From an uncultured Erysipelotrichaceae bacterium (GTDB taxonomy: Bacteria > Bacillota_I > Bacilli_A > RFN20 > CAG-288): a DNA stretch of 26,027 nucleotides. Each line of letters starts with the position of its first letter. Position 1 is the stretch's first letter. Positions 1 through 6,750 of this stretch are shown here, one piece after another. The DNA lies in NCBI GenBank assembly GCA_902771745.1, contig CACXYG010000030.1:1-26027 (forward strand). The letters are read 5' to 3'. The translations under genes and the position numbers were made by a program. The notes beneath the pieces were generated by a model, which saw only the letters and a list, made by a program, of their open reading frames with translations, was not told where the DNA came from and made no database searches.

Positions 1-767
1 AGAATGCCTTTGCTGCCAATGATGAAATCTTAGCCCAGTCGGTGAAGACGGTCACGGATTTGATTTTGGTTCATGGCGTCATCAACCTCGACTTTGCCGA
101 TGTCAAGGCCACCCTTGCTGGTAAGGGTCTCTCCCTTATCGGTATCGGTTATGGTGAGGGTGAAAATAAAGCCATTGATGCAGCCACTAACGCCATCAAT
201 TCCCCACTTCTAGAAACTTCCATCCGCGGTTCCAGAAGCATGATCATCAACATCACCGTTGGTGATGATACCACCCTGGATGATGTTCAATACGCCATCA
301 ACTACATCACCGAATCTGCTGGTGGCAGAGAAAATGATGTCAACATCATCTTCGGCGTGCAGAATGATGAATCCTTCCATTCCAAGATGAAGATTGCCAT
401 CATTGCCACCGACTTTGAAAAAGAGATCGATATGGAGCAGTCGGAGACGGCCTATAACAGAAGTATCACTTCTCCAGCCGCTCGTGTTGCCACCCCTGTC
501 ATCAAGGAAGAACCTGTCAACACCATCAAGAAACCAGAACCGGTCAAATCCCAGGTCAAAGAAGAGATCAAGGAAGAAAGAGAATCCTCTGTCTTACCAG
601 ATTACTTACGTGACTTCTTTGCCGATGAGAGTGAACCGGTCAAACCACAGACGGAGATCACTGGTCAATTACAGGACCGTGACCCTACCACTACCTTTAA
701 TTCTGTAAGTGCGAATAGTGATGACGATGATGAAGATGATGCCATTGTCATCGACCGTAAGATCTAG
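1..767 (+). CDS. ftsZ: Cell division protein FtsZ, C-terminal part (5' end outside window)
   Basis: Tubulin-like GTPase that forms the division ring at midcell. The frame is open from base 3, so the GTG at 42 is an internal valine and not the start. The visible part is the end of the GTPase domain and the whole C-terminal domain: NLDFADVKATLAGKG, GIGYGEGENKAIDAA and SPLLETSIRGSR match the FtsZ T7-loop region and its following helix and strands, and NIIFGVQND ends the core. From about residue 130 (counting from base 42) comes a charged, low-complexity linker. A peptide LPDYLRDFF (594-620), resembling the C-terminal FtsA/SepF-binding peptide, is followed by about 48 more residues ending in an Asp-rich stretch and IVIDRKI. 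That tail is unusual. pheS follows after 13 bases, so the genes are probably co-transcribed. Identification is certain; the tail interpretation is inference. Confidence 0.97.
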   Translation, partial: NAFAANDEILAQSVKTVTDLILVHGVINLDFADVKATLAGKGLSLIGIGYGEGENKAIDAATNAINSPLLETSIRGSRSMIINITVGDDTTLDDVQYAINYITESAGGRENDVNIIFGVQNDESFHSKMKIAIIATDFEKEIDMEQSETAYNRSITSPAARVATPVIKEEPVNTIKKPEPVKSQVKEEIKEERESSVLPDYLRDFFADESEPVKPQTEITGQLQDRDPTTTFNSVSANSDDDDEDDAIVIDRKI

Positions 768-780
768 AAAGGAGCTATCT

Positions 781-1827
781 ATGACTCTAGAAGAATTCAA
801 AAAGATTTCCCAAGAAGAAATCAATAAAGCCAATGAGGAAATCACCACTGTCAGTGATGAACAGACCTTAAATAACTTCAAGGGACGCTTCCTTGGTAAG
901 AAGTCCCATTTAACCGACTTCTACGCTTCCATGCGCGATGTCGTCAAAGAAGAAAAGAAGGATTTTGGTATCGCCTTAAATGATTTAAGAGCGAAGTTAC
1001 AGTCCTTGTTTGACGAGAAGGAAGCTGCCTTCCGTCAGGCCAAGTTAAATGCCCGTTTGGAAAAAGAAAAGGTTGATATCACCCTTCCTGGTTATAACAA
1101 CACGTTGGGAAGTAAGCATCCATTTTATGCGGTTGTCGATGATGTCACCGACTTCTTCTTAGGCCTTGGCTATACGGTTGCGGATGGTCCGGAAGTCGAA
1201 TCTGACCGCAACAACTTTGAATTGATGAACATCCCTAAGGATCACCCCGCTCGTGATATGCAGGATTCTTTCTCCATCAATGACAACACCATCTTAAGAA
1301 GTCATACTTCTTCGGTTCAGGCTCGTGTCTTAGCCGCCGCTCAGGGTAAAGGCCCGATCAAGGTCATCTGCCCAGGTAAGGTCTATCGTAGAGATAATGA
1401 TGCTACCCACTCTCACCAGTTTGGTCAGATTGAAGGTCTTGTCATCTCCGAAGATGCGACCTTTGCCAACCTTCTTGAAACTTTGACTTTACTCTTACGT
1501 CACCTCTTTGGTGAAAAGCGAGAAGTCAGATTCCGCCCATCCTTCTTCCCATTTACCGAACCGAGTGTCGAAGCGGATATCTCTTGCTTTGAATGTAACG
1601 GTAAGGGCTGCTCTTTATGTAAGCATACCGGCTGGATTGAAATCTTAGGTTCTGGTATGGTCAATCCAAACGTGTTAAGAATCAACGGTTTTGATGATAA
1701 GAAGTACCAGGGTTTTGCCTTTGGTATCGGTATTGATAGAGTCGCCATGCTCAAATATGGCATCGATGACATCAAGCGTTTCTACACCAACGATGTCCAG
1801 TTCATCGATCAGTTCAGAAAGGAGTAA
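781..1827 (+). CDS. pheS: Phenylalanyl-tRNA synthetase alpha subunit
   Basis: Catalytic alpha subunit of the alpha2-beta2 PheRS that charges tRNA-Phe with phenylalanine. The frame is open further upstream into ftsZ, but the start is ATG 781, preceded by AGAAAGGAG six bases away and matching the usual N-terminus; this gives 348 residues, normal for the family. Residues 1-85 are the helical tRNA-binding coiled coil. Class II motif 2 is seen at GKVYRRDNDATHSHQFGQIE and motif 3 at GIGIDRVAMLKYGI, with the family signature FRPSFFPFTEPSVE between them. A CxxC-type cluster (SCFECNGKGCSLCKHTGW), known in some bacterial PheS proteins, precedes GSGMVNPNVL. It lies between ftsZ and pheT, with pheT starting 4 bases after its stop. 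No T-box leader fits in the 13-base gap, so tRNA-dependent control at this point is not evident. Confidence 0.97.
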   Translation: MTLEEFKKISQEEINKANEEITTVSDEQTLNNFKGRFLGKKSHLTDFYASMRDVVKEEKKDFGIALNDLRAKLQSLFDEKEAAFRQAKLNARLEKEKVDITLPGYNNTLGSKHPFYAVVDDVTDFFLGLGYTVADGPEVESDRNNFELMNIPKDHPARDMQDSFSINDNTILRSHTSSVQARVLAAAQGKGPIKVICPGKVYRRDNDATHSHQFGQIEGLVISEDATFANLLETLTLLLRHLFGEKREVRFRPSFFPFTEPSVEADISCFECNGKGCSLCKHTGWIEILGSGMVNPNVLRINGFDDKKYQGFAFGIGIDRVAMLKYGIDDIKRFYTNDVQFIDQFRKE

Positions 1828-1831
1828 GGCC

Positions 1832-4204
1832 ATGTTATTTTCATACAAAGAATTATCTCGTTTGGTCGATTTGTCATCTTTTACCCCCGAAAGCTTACGC
1901 GAAAGATTAACCTTCGCTGGTTTTGAAGTGGAAGGTATGGAGAAGATGGCCCAGGCCAGCAAGCTTGTCATCGGTCATATCTTGACTTGTGAGGCTCATC
2001 CTGATAGCGATCACCTTCATTTATTGACTGTGGATTGTGGCTCTGAGGGTATTTTAGATATCGTCTGTGGTGCGCCAAATGCCAGAAAAGACTTAAAGGT
2101 CATCGTCGCTTTGATCGGTTGTGAGCTTCCTGCCCTTGGCGAGACCATCAAGAAGGGTTCTATCCGCGGTAAGGAAAGTAACGGTATGTGCTGCTCCTTA
2201 CTGGAACTTGGCGTTTCTAAAGATGCCCTTGATGAAAAGTCTCCATCCTTAACCGGCATTGAAGAATTACCAGCGGATGCTCCTGTTGGCGAACATAACG
2301 TCTTAGAGTATCTCGCTTTGGACGATACCATTTTGGATATCAACGTCCTTGCCAATCGTCCTGATTGTCTTTCCTACATCGGTATGGCAAGAGAAATCTC
2401 TTCTCTCACCGGTGCTAAGTTAAATCCTGTTCCGGAATTCAAGAACACCTATAAGGATGAAGTCATCAGTGAAACCTTAAGTGAGAAGTGCAACCGTTTT
2501 GACCTTCTTTCTATCCGCAACATCGTCTGCAAGAAAGAAACTCCTCTTGCTATCCGCAGAGTCTTACTTGCCAATGGTGTCCGTTCTCTTGATCCGATCG
2601 TCGACCTTGGTAACTACGTCATGCTTCTTTCTGGTCAGCCATTCAACATGTATGATGCTGATGCCAACGCCTCTCATAAATACGTCTGCAGAGACGATTT
2701 GGAGGGTAAATTTACCTGTTTTGATGGTAAAGAAGTCGATTTGATCAAAGGTGACTTGGTCATCTGTGATGGTGAGAATCAAGCCTTATGTCTTGCTGGT
2801 GTCATGGCTGGTGATAAGGCTAGTGTCACTACCTCTACTAAGAACATCGATGTCGAAGCGGCAATCTTCTATCATGCCAATATCCGTCATACCTGCAATC
2901 GTTTAGGTATGTCTAGTGCTTCTAGTCAGTTATTTGCTAAGGAAAGAAATCCTAAGATGATTGAAGAAGCCTTAGCGATCTTGATTGATGTCTTACCAGA
3001 GTTCTTCGAGTCCTATGAAGTCACTTCCTATCATTCTGATAACAAGGCTGAAACTTCCAAAAAGCCATTTGAATTCTCTTATGAAACCTTGAATAAGAGA
3101 CTTGGCTCCAGCTATACCAAAGAAGAAATCGATGCGGTTTTAGACGCTTATCGTGTAAATAGAGTCGATGAGAATCATCTTCTTGCTCCTATTGACAGAG
3201 TCGACTTGAATGAGCAGTGTGATATCGATGAAGAAGTCTTCCGTTATTATCCTGCTAGCAAGATCAACCCATCCTTGGATCATTTCCCCATCACCCATGG
3301 TGAACTGACCCCTGCTCAGAAGATGAAGAAAGAACTTCGTGAACTGCTTGTCAGCCGTGGTTTTGAAGAGATCTTATCTTTCACCCTCATCAGTGAAAAA
3401 GAAGACCAATCCATCCGTGTCTTCAACAAGGATGAGTCTTATAGAATCGTCAATCCGATGACCAAAGATCATGAAATTGTCAGAAGCGACCTTCTTCCAA
3501 GCATGATTGCGACGATCAACTACAACGTCGCTCATCAGAATGGTGATTTAGCCTTATATGAAATCTCTGATATCGATACACCAAAAGGCAACAAACTCTA
3601 CCTCTCCATCGGTTTAAGAGGTGGAAAAGCCTTATCGGAGAAGTTCAAGGTCAGAGAATATGACTTCTTCGATATGAAGGGTGTCATCGAAGCCATCTTT
3701 GCCAAACTCGGTATCACTCCTACTAGATATCGTCTTGCTTACTCCAATAACGAACAGTTCCATCCAAAAGCCAGTGCGGATATCTTCATGGGTAAGGATA
3801 AGGTTGGTACCTTTGGTCAGCTTCATCCAAACTTCAGCAAAGATAAACTTCTCGTTGCGGAACTTGACCTTGGATACTTATTCAACCTCAAGGGCTTAAA
3901 GACCAAATTCAGCTCCTTTAACAGCTATCCGATGGTCAGAAGAGACCTCTCCTTCAAGATGAATGACAAGGTCACATATGCCCAGTTGAAGAAGCAGATC
4001 CTCTCTATCAAGAACAGCTACGTCAAGGAAGTGGACTACTTTGATGACTTCACCGATCAATTCACCGGCGAAAGATTCCTCGGTGTCTCTCTCCTGATGG
4101 GTAAAGAAGATGGTACCTTAAACGATGTGGAGATCAATTCTGCCTTAGAAGCCGTCAAGAACGGCATCAAAGCCAATCTTGGTTTGACCATCAGAGGTGA
4201 GTAA
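1832..4204 (+). CDS. pheT: Phenylalanyl-tRNA synthetase beta subunit
   Basis: Beta subunit of PheRS, responsible for tRNA binding and editing of mischarged Tyr-tRNA-Phe. ATG 1832 is chosen because the AGAAAGGAG at the end of pheS sits just upstream and the protein then begins MLFSYKELSRLVDL, as the family does; 790 residues is normal. Domains in order: B1/B2 with the EMAP-like tRNA-binding OB fold at about 38-150 (KLVIGHILTCEAHPDSDHL, then CGAPNAR), the B3/B4 editing region (about 200-400), B5 (about 400-480), the catalytic-like B6/B7 module (about 480-680), and the C-terminal FDX-ACB anticodon-binding domain (SFNSYPMVRRDLSF to the end). The stop overlaps the GAGGTGAG ribosome-binding site of the next gene. 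Confidence 0.97.
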   Translation: MLFSYKELSRLVDLSSFTPESLRERLTFAGFEVEGMEKMAQASKLVIGHILTCEAHPDSDHLHLLTVDCGSEGILDIVCGAPNARKDLKVIVALIGCELPALGETIKKGSIRGKESNGMCCSLLELGVSKDALDEKSPSLTGIEELPADAPVGEHNVLEYLALDDTILDINVLANRPDCLSYIGMAREISSLTGAKLNPVPEFKNTYKDEVISETLSEKCNRFDLLSIRNIVCKKETPLAIRRVLLANGVRSLDPIVDLGNYVMLLSGQPFNMYDADANASHKYVCRDDLEGKFTCFDGKEVDLIKGDLVICDGENQALCLAGVMAGDKASVTTSTKNIDVEAAIFYHANIRHTCNRLGMSSASSQLFAKERNPKMIEEALAILIDVLPEFFESYEVTSYHSDNKAETSKKPFEFSYETLNKRLGSSYTKEEIDAVLDAYRVNRVDENHLLAPIDRVDLNEQCDIDEEVFRYYPASKINPSLDHFPITHGELTPAQKMKKELRELLVSRGFEEILSFTLISEKEDQSIRVFNKDESYRIVNPMTKDHEIVRSDLLPSMIATINYNVAHQNGDLALYEISDIDTPKGNKLYLSIGLRGGKALSEKFKVREYDFFDMKGVIEAIFAKLGITPTRYRLAYSNNEQFHPKASADIFMGKDKVGTFGQLHPNFSKDKLLVAELDLGYLFNLKGLKTKFSSFNSYPMVRRDLSFKMNDKVTYAQLKKQILSIKNSYVKEVDYFDDFTDQFTGERFLGVSLLMGKEDGTLNDVEINSALEAVKNGIKANLGLTIRGE

Positions 4205-4205
4205 T

Positions 4206-4730
4206 ATGGCCATCAATGAAAATAGAATCCCGTTTGATGTCAGGGATTATTCTCATTCCAGCCATGATGAATTCGATATCGATGAATTCCAGTTCACCGA
4301 AAGTGAACACAAATACTTACCTAACTTCGTCGATATGGGTGACGCTTATATTCATGTTGAAGTCTTAAATGCCATCTCTATGATGACGCTTACCCTTACT
4401 TTAGAGGGTGCCTGTCATTTAAAAGATGAGCATGATGGCTCAATTATTGAATATGAACTAGAAGATAGCGTTGATGTCATCATCGCTCCTGAGAGTGAAG
4501 AAGATAACGATATCGAACCAGACGAAGATGGTGTCTATGATTTAAGAGGTAGTATCTTAGCCTTGCTATTTGACGCCATTCCCAAGAACTACTCTGAGAC
4601 GCCATTAGAATCCTATCAGAAGGATAACTACACCGTCATGTCGCAAGAAGAATACATGGCTTCTAAAAGCCATGCGCCAAGCGCCTTTGACGATTTAGAT
4701 CTAGACGATTATCCTGATCAAGAAGACTAA
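4206..4730 (+). CDS. YceD/DUF177-like protein
   Basis: 174 residues from ATG 4206, chosen because the only good Shine-Dalgarno (AGAGGTGAG, 4193-4201) serves it; an alternative GTG at 4197 lies inside that site. The fold pattern resembles YceD/YlbN (DUF177): an N-terminal acidic segment, a central beta-rich part (TLTLTLEGACHLKDEHDGSI, then YELEDSVDVII), an acidic loop, and the terminal DLRGSILALLFDAIPKN helix that matches the 'LxxxIxExILLxIP' region. The paired cysteines of many YceD proteins are missing; one Cys remains. In most bacteria this family sits directly before rpmF (ribosomal protein L32) and has been tied to 23S rRNA metabolism; here no rpmF follows and a terminator begins 8 bases after the stop. 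The tail is Asp-rich. Family assignment is by pattern, moderate certainty. Confidence 0.6.
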   Translation: MAINENRIPFDVRDYSHSSHDEFDIDEFQFTESEHKYLPNFVDMGDAYIHVEVLNAISMMTLTLTLEGACHLKDEHDGSIIEYELEDSVDVIIAPESEEDNDIEPDEDGVYDLRGSILALLFDAIPKNYSETPLESYQKDNYTVMSQEEYMASKSHAPSAFDDLDLDDYPDQED

Positions 4731-4737
4731 AAATAAT

Positions 4738-4774
4738 AGGAACGATCCTTTAAAAGGAGGGTTCCTGTTTTTTT
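4738..4774 (+). terminator. Rho-independent terminator of the ftsZ-pheST-yceD operon
   Basis: AGGAAC (4738-4743) pairs with GTTCCT (4761-4766), with an inner TCCTTT/AAAGGA helix, followed by G and seven T residues (4768-4774). It lies 8 bases after the yceD-like stop. Confidence 0.88.
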
Positions 4775-4795
4775 ATCCTTTAATATTTATTCATA

Positions 4796-4827
4796 AATTA
4801 GAAAAGACCCAGTTCCTGACCTGGGCC
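4796..4827 (-). terminator. Rho-independent terminator of the mraZ-rsmH-ftsL operon
   Basis: Read on the minus strand, GGCCCAG pairs with CTGGGTC (one G-T wobble) across an 8-base loop, followed by TTTTCTAATT. It faces the plus-strand terminator 22 bases away, insulating two convergent operons. Confidence 0.8.
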
Positions 4828-4838
4828 TTTACTATAGC

Positions 4839-4858
4839 AACGATAATGGACAATCGTT
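4839..4858. repeat. Inverted repeat in the 3' untranslated region downstream of ftsL
   Basis: AACGAT (4839-4844) and ATCGTT (4853-4858) are perfect 6-base arms around 8 bases. There is no T run, so this is not a second terminator by itself. It lies in the 72-base gap between the ftsL stop and the minus-strand terminator. No gene is visible in that gap. Confidence 0.5.
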
Positions 4859-4899
4859 ACTGAACAAAAGGAGATTATTGACGCAGGAAATCACCTGTT

Positions 4900-5142
4900 T
4901 CAATCGTTATCAGCGGTGTTTTGATACTTCAAGTAAGTATCATCGGAGTTTTCTAAAAGATCGATCTGAACCGTGTAGTTTTCGATCTTCTTGGTAAGGA
5001 CTTTATTCTCATTGGAGACATGGAATAAAACGATAGATAAGAAAGCCGTGCAGACCACAGTGAAGCAAGAGATGCTCATCATGGCGCAGAAAAGACGGTG
5101 TGTAGGCTTCTTAACGTTGGTGCGGGTAACACGATCTTTCAT
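4900..5142 (-). CDS. ftsL: Short FtsL/DivIC-like division protein
   Basis: 80 residues with the FtsL architecture: a basic cytoplasmic N-terminus (MKDRVTRTNVKKPTHR), one membrane segment at about 17-42, then a short heptad-like region (ENKVLTKKIENYTVQIDLLE) outside the membrane. FtsL-type proteins act as scaffolds that recruit and activate the septal peptidoglycan synthase. FtsL has very little sequence conservation, so the call rests on topology and on position directly after rsmH, where ftsL normally lies. Start ATG 5142 has AAAGGAT about 9 bases upstream inside the rsmH end, with a 4-base intergenic gap. It is shorter than usual (about 90-120), and no ftsI/pbpB, mraY or mur gene follows: the operon ends here. 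Confidence 0.72.
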   Translation of the reverse strand: MKDRVTRTNVKKPTHRLFCAMMSISCFTVVCTAFLSIVLFHVSNENKVLTKKIENYTVQIDLLENSDDTYLKYQNTADND

Positions 5143-5146
5143 ATGC

Positions 5147-6085
5147 TTATATCCTTTCCAGAGCTCTAAGAATACTAGGTTTTGCCCTATTATTTTTTGA
5201 GATTTCCTCTTCTGTTGGTACTAATGGTTTCTTGGTAAGAGCGATGAAGCCAGAACCATTATTGTCTCTACGATATTTATCGATGTGATTGTTGTTGGTC
5301 ACTTCTTTAAATGCGTCTTTGACAACTTTATCTTCTTCACTGTTGAAGGAGATGATGACAAGTCTTCCGTTGGGGTTGAGGAAGTTGATGGCTTTCTTAA
5401 GACCAGTTTTCAACTGTTCGATTTCGCCATTGACTTCATAACGTAAGCCAAGGAAGAACTGTTTTGCAGGGTGTCCCTCCTTGTGGAGGAACTTTGAAGG
5501 GAGTGAAGATTTGATGATGTCGACCAGTTCGAAGGTGGTATCGATGGTTTTCTCTTGTCTGACTTTCAAGATCTTCTTAACGACAGGGTAGTAACATTCA
5601 CACTCGCCAAGTTCTTTGAACACTCTGATCAATTCTTTTTCAGAGTAGGTGTTGATGACAATCTTGGCAGTGAGATGATCGTCTTGATTCATTCGCATGT
5701 CTAACGGGGCATCATATCGATAGGAGAAGCCACGTTCTGGATCATCGAATTGAGGAGAGGAGACGCCAATATCCATAAGGATGAAGTCGGCTCCAGGGAT
5801 GCTGGTTTTAAGTAAATCCGTGGCATCTTTGAATTCGGCATGGAGGTAATGAAGGTCTACTTTATTGGAATAGGAGAGAAGATAGCCTTTGCAATAGTTG
5901 AGTGCATCTTCATCTCGATCGATTCCATAGAAGGAAGAACCTTTGCGAAGAACTTTTAAGATCTCGCCGGCATGTCCACCTCTTCCGAGTGTCATGTCGA
6001 CATAAGTAAGTTTTTTGTTCTTAGGAACGAAGGAGAGCACTTCATTTAACATGACAGGGGTGTGTTCGTTGTATTTCGTAGCCAT
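5147..6085 (-). CDS. rsmH: 16S rRNA (cytosine-1402-N4)-methyltransferase RsmH
   Basis: SAM-dependent enzyme that methylates N4 of C1402 in the ribosomal P site of 16S rRNA (older name MraW). 312 residues, a normal length. The N-terminal EHTPVMLNEVLSFV, the SAM loop VDMTLGRGGHAGEIL, and FDDPERGFSYRYDAPLDMRM are diagnostic. Small departures from the family consensus are visible: FLGLRYEVNGEIEQL where most have FQALRIxVNxEL, and SFNSEEDKVVK where most have SFHSLEDRxVK (His to Asn). ATG 6085 follows the mraZ stop by one base (TAATATG), so translation is probably coupled. It belongs to the mraZ-rsmH-ftsL operon. Confidence 0.96.
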   Translation of the reverse strand: MATKYNEHTPVMLNEVLSFVPKNKKLTYVDMTLGRGGHAGEILKVLRKGSSFYGIDRDEDALNYCKGYLLSYSNKVDLHYLHAEFKDATDLLKTSIPGADFILMDIGVSSPQFDDPERGFSYRYDAPLDMRMNQDDHLTAKIVINTYSEKELIRVFKELGECECYYPVVKKILKVRQEKTIDTTFELVDIIKSSLPSKFLHKEGHPAKQFFLGLRYEVNGEIEQLKTGLKKAINFLNPNGRLVIISFNSEEDKVVKDAFKEVTNNNHIDKYRRDNNGSGFIALTKKPLVPTEEEISKNNRAKPSILRALERI

Positions 6086-6086
6086 A

Positions 6087-6515
6087 TTAATTAAGATTCA
6101 ACTCCATAGCATCTTCCGAGAAGGTGGATTCGGCTGCTTCAGCATTGGAAGCGAATATTTCACTATCCCAGATTTCCAGATGGTCGAACATGCCTACGAC
6201 CACTACCTTTTTGCCTACCTTAGTCTTTAGAGCTAATGGCTTGGGAAGCAGGATACGATTATGGGAATCGATCTGGACTGAGAAGGTGTTACTCAAGAAA
6301 GTTCTTTTGACTTGTCTGGCTTTTGGATCAAAGTCGTTGAGATTGGTGATCTTCTTGGCTCTTTCGAGATAGATTTCTTCAGGATAGATTTCGATGCAGC
6401 CATCCATACCAAGTGAAGCGTAACAAGTGGGGCCTTTGAATTCATCGCGGAAAAGGGAAGGTAATACGAGCCTTGATTTATCGTCGATGGCAAGGTCTTT
6501 TTGTCCGTAAAACAT
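6087..6515 (-). CDS. mraZ: Transcriptional regulator MraZ
   Basis: AbrB-like DNA-binding protein, 142 residues, with the two expected tandem MraZ repeats: MFYGQKDLAIDDKSRLVLPS at the N-terminus and FSVQIDSHNRILLPKPLALK at about 78-97. MraZ proteins form ring-like oligomers that bind short direct repeats in their own promoter and regulate the division operon, as shown for E. coli and Mycoplasma. ATG 6515 is chosen because it gives the canonical MFxG start. There is no good Shine-Dalgarno before it: the 18 or so bases of leader are occupied by the last MraZ boxes. The gene heads mraZ-rsmH-ftsL. Its C-terminus is acidic (STFSEDAMELNLN). Confidence 0.96.
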   Translation of the reverse strand: MFYGQKDLAIDDKSRLVLPSLFRDEFKGPTCYASLGMDGCIEIYPEEIYLERAKKITNLNDFDPKARQVKRTFLSNTFSVQIDSHNRILLPKPLALKTKVGKKVVVVGMFDHLEIWDSEIFASNAEAAESTFSEDAMELNLN

Positions 6516-6521
6516 ATTCTT

Positions 6522-6568
6522 GTACCACTTTCACCCACAATTATACACTTCTCTCCCATTTCTTTCAA
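6522..6568 (-). promoter_or_regulatory. mraZ promoter inside a four-unit MraZ box array
   Basis: On the minus strand, TTGAAA (6563-6568), 17 bases and TATAAT (6540-6545) form a near-consensus SigA promoter. Four consecutive 10-base units cover the spacer, the -10 element and the leader: AAATGGGAGA (6552-6561), GAAGTGTATA (6542-6551), ATTGTGGGTG (6532-6541) and AAAGTGGTAC (6522-6531). All carry (A/T)(A/T)(G/T)TG or TGGG at the same offset, like the AAAGTG(T/G) boxes known upstream of Mollicutes mraZ. Bound MraZ would cover the -10 box, so repression is expected. Confidence 0.85.
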
Positions 6569-6621
6569 GATAAGATGGAAAAATTGTGCATTTTATTCCA
6601 TTAAAGAAATAATAAAGAAAG

Positions 6622-6647
6622 AAAAAAGCCCGTAAATACGGGCTTTT
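6622..6647. terminator. Bidirectional hairpin terminator between thrS and mraZ
   Basis: AAAAGCCCGT (6624-6633) pairs perfectly with ACGGGCTTTT (6638-6647) around a 4-base loop. T runs flank it on both strands (TTTT on plus; TTTTTTC on minus). On the minus strand it would be a second stop for transcripts reading out of thrS. Confidence 0.8.
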
Positions 6648-6661
6648 AACTTGCTGGGGAG

Positions 6662-6703
6662 AATGTGGTAGTAAAGTGGGAGAAAAATATCAAAAGTGGG
6701 AGA
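6662..6703 (+). promoter_or_regulatory. Second cluster of MraZ-box-like repeats
   Basis: On the plus strand AAAGTGGGAGA occurs identically at 6673-6683 and 6693-6703, exactly 20 bases (two 10-base units) apart, with a weaker AATGTGGTAG at 6662-6671. They resemble the boxes at the mraZ promoter but face the other way and lie about 100 bases upstream of it, between two terminators. MraZ binding is inferred from similarity alone. Confidence 0.5.
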
Positions 6704-6711
6704 TATTTAAT

Positions 6712-6744
6712 AAAACTTAAAAGGAGACCCCGAAGAGTCTCCTT
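6712..6744 (-). terminator. Terminator of the pyk-ROK kinase-thrS operon
   Basis: AAGGAGAC (6721-6728) and GTCTCCTT (6737-6744) pair perfectly around an 8-base loop; on the minus strand the hairpin is followed by TTTTAAGTTTT. It starts 7 bases after the thrS stop. Confidence 0.85.
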
Positions 6745-6750
6745 GAATTT

